Positions 56,610 to 64,000 of a stretch of DNA of 64,000 bases are shown here, in pieces (the stretch's first letter is position 1; every line of letters begins with the position of its first letter). The stretch is from Hypholoma sublateritium FD-334 SS-4. Lineage: Eukaryota > Basidiomycota > Agaricomycetes > Agaricales > Strophariaceae. The position numbers and the translations under genes were made by a program. The stretch covers positions 1 through 64,000 of the forward strand of contig KN817552.1 of the NCBI GenBank assembly GCA_000827495.1, given 5' to 3'. The notes beneath the pieces were generated by a model. The model worked only from the letters and a program-made list of their open reading frames with translations. It ran no database searches and was not told where the DNA came from.

Positions 56610-58305
56610 CTAGACCTGCAGCCCCGTCGCCCCGCCGAGCCGCGTCGGGCTCGCCGCCCCGGGGCTCGCCGCGCGGCTCACGTTCGCGCTCGCGCGCCGG
56701 CTCTGCCCGTCGTAGTCGCTCCCCTCCGCGCGCAGCTCCGCGTGCCCCATCTTCGTCAGCTTCTCGTCGAAGTCGCGGTTGCGGTACCCGGACACGATGC
56801 GCTCGAGGAGCTCCGACGTCGACACGCCCGGCGTGCGCCGCGTGGGGATGAATTTGCCTGTGGGTGATGCGTGAGCGGTGCGTGACGGTGGGCCCCAGTG
56901 GGGCGACGCGTGGAAAGCGCATATATGCGCGAGAGAGGGGGTGGAACACCACCCCTGAGTACGAGATGGACGCGAAAGGGGGTGAGGTGGATATATGCGC
57001 GATTAAACGCGGAAGTGGACTTCCATCCGCCCGGAAAGGGGGAGCGGAATATATGCGCGGAGATGATGAAAAGCTGGGCCGGGGACACACCTTGACTTTT
57101 CACGTATCCGTAGACGTCGTCGTGGCCCGCACTCGCATATGCGTCCTCGTCGTGGGCAACATAGTCGATTTCGTATTTTGCGAGGAAGGCCTCATCGATG
57201 ACCCATGGCGCTTCGGCGACGATCTCGTCGACCCACCGACAATGGCGGGCGGCTTCCAGCCTGTGGATTTGAGAGTTAAAACGTGTCCCTAATATACTCC
57301 GCTTCGCAAGCATTGAGTGAAACACTTCGATCCGACGGATTTCCAACCGAAGAAAGTATATAGAATGGATATATGCGTACCTTTCTGCGTGAATCATAAC
57401 TGTGCGCGCCTTATGCGCCCACACCTGATCATCCGAGTTCACACCGACGAGGAGGTAGACGGAGGGGAACGAGAGCTTGGCCTGCCGGAGCTGCAGAGCG
57501 TGGCTACACAGAAATATCAGCACAGGAAACAACGCTGTGGTATCCACCGCTATGGCAGGCGCGTCAACAGCAGCGCATCACGGCGTCGACCACAGCATGG
57601 AGGAGAATATGCACACCCGAAATGGAAGAGATCGTAAACGCCTGTCATGTGATGTCAGAATGTGACGTAGGGTGCAAAAAAAGGCGATGGCGATGGGCAA
57701 CGATGGCGGCGAGGGCGAGCATAGGGGCACGTACCGTCGGCGTATATGCGCACGGGGCGGTCGGTGGGCGGGGCGTTGATCGTGTACTTGCGGCCTGGCT
57801 CGCCCTCGATGGCCTTGGCCACGAACGTTTGTATGTCCTCCGGGGTGAGGGCGGCGGGGTTGAATGCGGTCTTGGAGGCGTGTGCGACGGCCGGCTCCTC
57901 GGTGACGAGCAGGGGGGTGGCGGCGGTGTTGATTGGGGGTGAGATGAAGACAGGGAGGTTGGACTCGGCGCGCGTGGGGCGCGCAGCGGGGTCGCTGCTG
58001 TCGGGGAGGGTGGTGCTCATGAGGACGGGTGTTGTCGGGGGCGAGAGCTCGATGTGGGCGGGCCTGCTGGGGGTGTCTGCGCCGGCGGTGGTGCTGGACT
58101 CGACGTCGCCGTCGTAGGTGGGGGAGTCGACGCTGTCGGAGTCGGAGGTGAGGTGCTGAGCGAGGTGGTGCCTGGGGCGGAGGACGGTGGGCTGCTTCCC
58201 GTGGGCCGCACGCGGGGCGCCCTGCGTGCTCCGTGTTATCGCGATCGCGCCCGCCGGCTGCCCATCGTCCGTCAGCGGGTCGTTATCCTCCTCTGATCTG
58301 CACAT
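56610..58305 (-). CDS. PCT1: Choline-phosphate cytidylyltransferase
   Basis: Five exons, right to left: 58305-57735, 57641-57617 (25 nt), 57503-57381, 57260-57091 and 56857-56610; 378 residues. It makes CDP-choline from CTP and phosphocholine, the rate-limiting step of the Kennedy route to phosphatidylcholine. Residues 1 to about 190 are Ser/Pro-rich regulatory sequence. The catalytic domain reads VYDLFHFGHALQLRQAK with the HxGH nucleotide-binding motif; the second His comes from the next exon. Then LLVGVNSDD, CRWVDEIVAEAPWVI, DYVAHDEDAY and GKFIPTRRTPGVSTSELL with the RTxGVSTS motif. A C-terminal tail, probably the membrane-sensing segment, is short. The first ATG in frame was used. Flanked by two tRNA-Asp genes. 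Confidence 0.93.
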
Positions 58306-58697
58306 CCGATAAATACTCGTCACTCCGCGCTGCGCCCCACTCACGCGTCGTATGCCGGTGAATCCACCATCTTCGGGTACTTTCCAAACGATCGTTTGCT
58401 ATGCAGCGTTCGCGTTCGCGCGGCGTCCACAGACATTGGTATAAGTAGGGATGGCAATTATTAGCCCAGAAAATAATCCCGCTCCTTCAGTCGTCACATC
58501 ACGTCACGGCTTGGCGCCACGGTCCACCGCATCGCTCTGCAGCCTCTTTTGTTCCTCAGCTCTATAGTCGCACGGCTTGAGGGAAATGCAACCTGTCTCG
58601 TCTGCAAATCAACGTCTGCCTCCGCCTGACAGTAAAGTTATATCGATTGGAGACAAACGTTGAGAATCTCTTGAGAATCTCACGTTCACACGCATCG
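58306..58697. other. PCT1 upstream region
   Basis: Divergent region between PCT1 and a tRNA-Asp gene. No open frame of note. Confidence 0.5.
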
Positions 58698-58788
58698 TCT
58701 TTGTTAGTATATCGGTTAGTACACGCGCTTGTCATGACATGGATACATTCATACGCGCGAAAGCTGGGTTCGATTCCCAGACAGAGAG
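58698..58788 (+). tRNA. tRNA-Asp (GUC) with intron
   Basis: Same mature sequence as the minus-strand gene at 55,955-56,044: acceptor TCTTTGT/ACAGAGA, A-box TAGTATATCGGTTAGTA, anticodon GTC in CGCGC-TTGTCA...C-GCGCG, and T arm CTGGG-TTCGATT-CCCAG. The intron after position 37 has about 19 nt and differs in sequence from the other copy. A T7 terminator follows at 58,793-58,799. Confidence 0.92.
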
Positions 58789-58879
58789 ATCATTTTTTTC
58801 CCCAGCATATTACATCTTCGTGGTTCAACAGCCGTAAGTCAGTTTCGCAATTTCAGCGTGCATTTAGCATTTAGCTACC

Positions 58880-59435
58880 GCAGTGCTCCAACGTGTCTCG
58901 ACTCCCGCAATATTGAATCAACCAATGTGTATTTCAAACTAATATTTAGAACGTCCCTCCCGTCCGTTCACCGACCGCCACCTTCGTGTTTAGCTGCAGA
59001 AGATTCCGTAGCTCTGATACTCCACAGCGGACGTGAATATGCAATTGCCCGTCGTGTCCGTGTCCAGCCGCTGGATGGCGCCGCCTTCCTGGTTCTCGTC
59101 GGGATACAAGCTGACATGACAATTGCCATGGGCCTGCGTGACGACGATGGAAGCCAGCTTCGGGGAGAAGTTCCCCTTGCAGGACTGGCCGGAGGACAGG
59201 GTGCGGCTAATCGTGGTTCCCGACCCACACGCTGCGAAGTAAATAGATGAATTTAGTGAATATGTACGTCGTCACTGTGTCGAGAGGTTGCTGCGGAGTA
59301 CCAGAGCTACGGGATCTTCTGCAGCTAGACACGTTGGCGGTCGGTGAAAGGATGGGAGAGCCGTTCTAAATATTAGTTTGAAATATACGATTGGTTGCTT
59401 GTGCGAGTCAAGACAAATTGAAGCGTCGACAGTCG
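58880..59435. repeat. Inverted duplication, arms of about 145 bp
   Basis: Minus-strand sequence 59,027-58,880 and plus-strand sequence 59,290-59,435 match closely. Both read GAGTA(T/C)CAGAGCTACGG, then ATCTTCTGCAGCTA, then GGCGGTCGGTGAA and TTCTAAATATTAGTTTGAAA. The spacer of about 260 bp carries the rest of a small protein exon. The arms hold the last 13 codons, the stop and the 3' flank of that gene. Confidence 0.85.
58990..59231 (-). pseudogene. Truncated small secreted-protein gene (last exon)
   Basis: After the acceptor CTTCGCAG this exon reads CGSGTTISRTLSSGQSCKG, then ASIVVTQAHGNCHVSLYP, and ends YQSYGIFCS and a stop: about 79 residues with five cysteines. The phase requires one base from an upstream exon. 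Upstream, within 60 bp, the inverted copy of its own 3' end begins, and I see no signal-peptide exon beyond it. It therefore looks like the surviving tail of a small secreted protein gene. The family is unknown. An upstream exon could be hidden farther away, which would make this a live gene. Confidence 0.55.
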
Positions 59436-60605
59436 GTGACTGGCTCCAGTCTCTGAAGGTACTCCGCGCACGGTGCGGGAAGCGTCGGCCCCAAGTCGGC
59501 CCGGCGGGAGTCCACGGAATGAACGCAACACGCTCACGAACATGGCATCTACCGCGAAGACGAGGGCGGTCTCCATCCACTGCGTCCGTACTGCGCGCTG
59601 AGGGCTGTACTAGAGCGCTTAGTGGTGGGTACCAGTACTCCCATGGCGCGGAGTTCCGCAGAGAATAGGTGGTCAGCGAGTGCGGGCTGAGAATGAGAGA
59701 AAAGGGGGCGCCTTCACGCGCAACGCTTGATTTTCCTCCTGTCTGCGTGCCACGCGAACGTGTCGCAGCCTGCACGGGTGCCGTCGTAGCCTCTCTGAAT
59801 CACACCAAACGGCGACCGAACGGCGGCGGCGGTAGAGGTGGGCCAGCGACAGCGGCAGCGCATGATGTGGCCGTCCGAGTCGCTGTACGCACAAGCTTTA
59901 TGCGGTGACGTCTCGAGCAGCGGCGCAGTCACCCACGAGGCGATGGAGAGTCCTGCGGGTGCCGCGGGTGCTGGGGAGGCGCGAAACTGCGCGCGGCCCT
60001 TGACGGACTGTGTCGTGGGGTGCGCGGAGGTCAGCTATCGTGCGGGTGGGCCCGGGCAACGGTGCCTTGTATGCATGGATTCTGGCGTGTCCAGCGATGC
60101 CCGGAGCCACTCGCGCTGCTGCATGGCGCTCCGCAAATCACCAAGGGTATTTCGCTGACGTTGTTCAACGTAACGTTATGTAAGTGGCTGTGCAGACCAC
60201 TGACCCGGCGCCAATCATCGTACAATCATCTTATGCACGGCAAATTCTTCCGTTTCGCAGAATATGCCGTTGATATGCCGTGTCATTCATTAGTAGATCG
60301 GTACGGAGCTCTCCATTTCCTTTACACTTGTTTGCATATATTTCTCCAGAGATTACTGCCACCGTGATGTCTGCAGCATACTGTGTATCTGATAATGTTA
60401 ATGCTTATACTTATTTTCCAGAAAACTGAAATCCACCGTTTTTGAATTCATCAAGCAAGCGACCGGAAAATGAATGACTATAAACTAATCATTGAGGCCT
60501 CTTTTTATCTCCCTCAGTGCTTCTTAGCTTCTGCTATCATCTGCTTTGCGTGGTCTCTGACGCCTGGTGGCATATGCCCACACTGATTGATAGAGATTAT
60601 CAGTA
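59436..60605. other. Gene-free; GC-rich then AT-rich
   Basis: 59,440-60,150 is GC-rich with motif-free frames on both strands. 60,200-60,600 is AT-rich and contains the 3' region of the next gene. Confidence 0.45.
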
Positions 60606-61420
60606 TTATCTAAAGGTTTTATTGAATGTGCTTACTTCTTCAGTCCGTAGTATCTCGTCGACACTGGATCCTACATCTAGCATATGTTTCTGGTACTTTA
60701 AAATATGTGCTTTGGATTCGGCACTAAACCCTGGATGAGGTTTCCCATTGAGAAGTGCATTCGTAACCCGACCTTTCTGAGTTCAATTATTAGTCATCAA
60801 AATTTCAAGTAGGCGAACCACAGTCCAAGCCTTACCTGACCATTAACGGTCCCGGGTATCATAACCAGATTGTTTTTCTGGTTAATCGCCTCTTTAACCT
60901 TTGCGAAGCACTTGGCTGCGTCAGCGCCAGGTACAGCAGCGGCACTAGACGAAGGCCATATATCAGAACATGTAGAACACTTTTGAATAAAGAGGATTTG
61001 GGGAATTGTAGTACATACGTTGTTAGATGATTGTTCATATGTTTGGTGACAGCCTGTAGTTCGAGAACGTGATCTTGTATATTAAGAAGCTTGTCAGTTT
61101 GCCCAAATATATTGTGCTTTATGGCAGTATTTACCTGCCTGTTGGGTTGCGAACTCTTTCTTTATCTTTTCTTTATCCTTCGCTGAATTACCATAGTGTG
61201 GTGCAGCATTTTGTATTGCGTCTTTTCGAGCATTACTCCCTCTGATCTGGTAGGTTCTAATAGGGCTTTGAAATGATGGCACCTTACTGCCACGACGACG
61301 ACCTCTCTTTGATAGAGTTGAATATTGGGAATCGTCAAACAAGCTGCCGGGAACCGGGTGCGAGAGGGCGTGGATGTGGAAGATCACAAGGATAGAGAAT
61401 ATGTAGTACGACCAGCGCAT
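60606..61420 (-). CDS. Small secreted protein, unknown family
   Basis: Exons 61420-61135, 61073-61019, 60944-60836 and 60776-60606 encode 206 residues. The signal peptide is MRWSYYIFSILVIFHIHALS, followed by a basic stretch SKRGRRRGSK that could be a Kex2 cleavage site (Lys-Arg). The mature part is helical and Lys-rich: KDKEKIKKEFATQQ, HVLELQAVTKHMNNHL, KCFAKVKEAINQK, NLVMIPGTVNGQKGRV and KPHPGFSAESKAHILKYQ. Only one cysteine is seen in the mature chain. I do not recognise the family. A TATATAAG box lies 73-80 nt upstream, at 61,493-61,500. Confidence 0.7.
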
Positions 61421-62337
61421 TTTTGTCGGATAACGGGACGGGGATGGAATTCAGAGGCCGGCTCTGAGTGTTCTTGACTCCAGTTCAAGCGACTTATATA
61501 TGCTGCTTGCTGCGGTATGAAACCACATGCTTGTCCGGAGCTCATAGCTATTGATAGTATTCACACAGAACCTAATACTAATAGCTTCGGAACTATACCC
61601 CCTCCGTCATAAAACACTTGTATTGCCACGAACTTCAAGGTTCTATCTAGGATTAATTGATATCTTTGACAAAGCGCGTTGGAAACGTAGTTGGATCAAA
61701 GATTGATGAAGAATTATAATATACTTATAATTATAGATATTGTGGGTCCTAAAGCTTACGTCCATACAGCGCTGAAGCGCTGAAGGTGAGTCTTACGTCT
61801 ATAGCAACTTAGTCACCTCCGGTGACATCGTGTGGTCAAGCAGTAAAAATAATTCAGACCGGAAACAACAGAGCTCGCCGACGAAGGTGGTTGCGGGTTG
61901 GTCCAAATGATTCACCTGGAACAAAGGCAATTCAATGAAAGTCAGGGATCGTGCATGCGGCTTCGTGATTTGTATGCTTTCGCCAAGTCCTCCTTTTCGT
62001 CTCGATGGAGCAGGATATGCCACTGGAAGAGACGATCATCAAAGATGGACGTTTGAACTATGAACACTGCTTTCCGCCACCAAAAAAAGGTGTGCATTTG
62101 ACGCAGGCGTGCACAGCATTGGACTTGGAGCTGTTGATGTTATCCAGAGCACAAGAGAATGTGTCAATTTTTGGGTAATCGGATTGGATACGGTTGGGCC
62201 AAATGCAAGTGCGTTGGAGACGGTTTTGCTTTTGGTTCTCAGTAAACGGAATACCTTTCTTTACCTACGTACTTATCAGAATTCTGTCTATTGAAACGTA
62301 ACGATCTGATTTGGCAGGTGCTTGTCTATTATTAGAA
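61421..62337. other. Divergent intergenic region with a 58-codon frame
   Basis: TATATAAG at 61,493-61,500 (minus strand) serves the secreted-protein gene. A plus-strand frame of 58 codons at 62,005-62,178 (MEQDMPLEETIIKDG start) is too short and featureless to call a gene; it might be a leader exon of the F-box gene. Confidence 0.45.
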
Positions 62338-64000
62338 ATGCACAAAGAACAACACCGCCCCTGGCCCGTGACGTTGCCCACAACCACTGATACTGACGTT
62401 CATTTTGGTTCACGCTGGACGGACACCGCTCCCTTGATCATGTCGAAAGAGTGCCAATCTGAGGCAGCGCATCCTATCCTCACCCTGCCGCCTGAGATCC
62501 ACCACCTCATTGCTTCCTGCCTGCCTATACAGACGCGACCGGCTACCCTCTTAGCATTGGCAGTCACCTCCACCAAATTATATGAAACTATACAGCCTTT
62601 ATTATACGCTAATGTCATTGTCACGACCGAAGAGCATGCATACACGGTGCTAGGAAGGATATTGGAAGATCAATATATTGCGCAACTGGTCAGGAAGCTT
62701 CACATCTTGTCGAACTTGTCGGTGGCAGCACGTAAGGCGCACAATGAAACAAGGATGCTCACGAGGCTACATCAAGTCATCAAGGAGGACCGGTTACCCA
62801 ATCTACACACACTTAGCCTTGCGTTTCTCTCTGGGTGGTATAGAGATGAAGCCTTGCGGGATCTAGACGGCTTTGGCCATCTACCGCTGGTGTTCTGGAA
62901 AGACCTGAGGCGCGGATGTCCTCTCTTACGGGAGTTATCTCTTCAAGGCATTGGAGACACCGACGAAGATCCGTGGATGGATGAATCTGGCCTGTACGAG
63001 TTGAAGAATATTTCGGTGCGCATTAGTTTTCCGGTGTCCGACATAGTCTAACCTACTCTACCCCATATAGCATTTGGCTTCTCTGAGGCTCGACTTTCGA
63101 TCACAATCTCCCCCCGATGGACGCGCCAGCATCATACTCAAAAGTCTATCCAATGTCACCTCGACGCTGCACACCCTAGCTCTCTCCTTTGGAAACGCGC
63201 GTGAAGATGCCACACCCATACTATCTCTCACCTTCCCTCATCTAAAATCCTTGGAACTTTCATCTTTCGTTGTCCGCGACACAGAATGCGCAATGGAATT
63301 CTGGGCGCGGCACTCCGGCCTGGAGCGGATAATTTTCGACAGGGTAACAGGGAAATGGTTCTCTGATCCCGTCGCTCCCGGGCTCCTCCCTAACCTCATA
63401 AATCTCAAAGTTCGTATTTCCCACCTCGACTATGTGCGATGCAATTTTAACTGATTTGGCAGACCCACTACTCCGATGTGCGTGCTATGGCGAGTCATCT
63501 GCCCCAGCTCCAATTCCTCTCTGTCGGCGGCAGCATCAATGGTCAGGTTCCGTATCTCCTGCGATCGGTCATCCCAAATGGCCTGCCCAATTTAAAAAGC
63601 CTCGTCATTGGCCAGGTCCCTTACTCTGAGCGGGATATCAGGGAGATTGAAGGCGCAATGTGGTATGAGACCGAGGAGGGAGAATTTCGGCAGGAGAAAA
63701 AAATCAAAAACGCATATATGACGATGATGGATAACTACGTGCATTCCATCGTTCGAGGAGCGCCCAATATCGAAGAGCTCTGTCTACACGGGTTTCCTTT
63801 GGGTACCGCGAAGCTAGTGAGTATTTATTTTATGTGCGTTACAGACGTGCCTAATCGTAAAGCAGCAACGGCTCGCTCCTGTCTTAGCCAAGCTGCCACG
63901 CCTAGAACGATTCTACTATATCGCGTTCGGCAACACCCACGCAGAAATAACGCAATCAGATGTCGAAGGGTTCATATCTGATTGCCACCTTCTCGCGGAT
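62338..64000 (+). CDS. F-box/LRR-like protein, cut by the window end
   Basis: Exons 62338-63015, 63071-63409, 63463-63816 and 63866 onward stay in frame to the last base, with at least 502 residues visible. About residues 50-95 read HPILTLPPEIHHLIASCLP and LLALAVTSTKLYETIQPLLY, the typical F-box-like start of Agaricomycete F-box proteins. The rest is leucine-rich: LPNLHTLSLAFL, CPLLRELSLQGIG, FPHLKSLELSSF, LPNLINLK, LPQLQFLSVGG and APNIEELCLHGFP. Such proteins would act as substrate receptors of SCF ubiquitin ligases; most have no known target. A later in-frame ATG (MSKECQSEA, 62,440) is an alternative start. Confidence 0.78.

Noticed and set aside
1..64000. CRISPR array, bacterial operons or prophage
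   Set aside because: No regularly spaced repeats; spliceosomal introns throughout show a eukaryotic nuclear genome.

Overview
This is nuclear DNA of a filamentous basidiomycete, most likely an Agaricomycete. Almost every gene is cut by many short GT-AG introns of about 48-80 nt, genes lie close together on both strands, and several protein types are typical of that class (HsbA-like secreted protein, secreted heme peroxidases, NACHT-TPR STAND protein, F-box/LRR protein). The species is not identifiable by eye. Introns were placed by matching splice sites to reading frame and family conservation; cDNA was not available.

Layout: 1-1845 holds no gene I can support. 1846-4121 carries a Gly-rich CsbD-like protein and a small unknown protein. 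4758-5993 (minus) is a PARG-like (TIGR02452/DUF2263) protein with a degenerate active-site signature. About 6.8-17.85 kb is a tandem array of three secreted heme-peroxidase genes with identical eight-exon structure, each with its own duplicated promoter block; the middle copy has Ser in place of the distal catalytic His. 18.8-21.6 kb: eIF5A (minus) and a two-LIM protein (plus). 22.1-26.7 kb (minus): an eight-exon NACHT-TPR protein. 28.1-31.6 kb (minus): PIH1 and a 2-oxoglutarate/Fe(II) oxygenase with a compensating pair of frameshifts. 32.6-35.2 kb (minus): membrane-anchored GH5 exo-beta-1,3-glucanase with one GC-AG intron. 35.95-38.0 kb (minus): DAHP synthase with a 4-nt microexon. 40.7-42.3 kb (plus): unknown single-pass membrane protein. 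43.5-46.8 kb (minus): RRP42 and TAF8. 47.9-50.3 kb: two small secreted proteins, one HsbA-like. 52.0-54.0 kb: a shrunken TAF8 pseudogene head to head with an SRAP/HMCES gene. 55.9-58.8 kb: two intron-containing tRNA-Asp genes in opposite orientation flank choline-phosphate cytidylyltransferase (PCT1). 58.9-59.4 kb: a truncated secreted-protein gene with its 3' end duplicated as an inverted repeat. 60.6-61.4 kb (minus): another small secreted protein. 62.3 kb to the end: an F-box/LRR-like gene running off the window.

Housekeeping genes (eIF5A, PIH1, DAHP synthase, RRP42, TAF8, SRAP, PCT1, tRNA-Asp) are interspersed with fast-evolving accessory genes (peroxidase array, NACHT protein, secreted proteins, F-box). 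I see no biosynthetic gene cluster. The most distinctive signals are the peroxidase array with its probably inactivated member, the PARG-like pseudoenzyme, the TAF8 duplication, the inverted secreted-gene fragment and the unusual splicing events.
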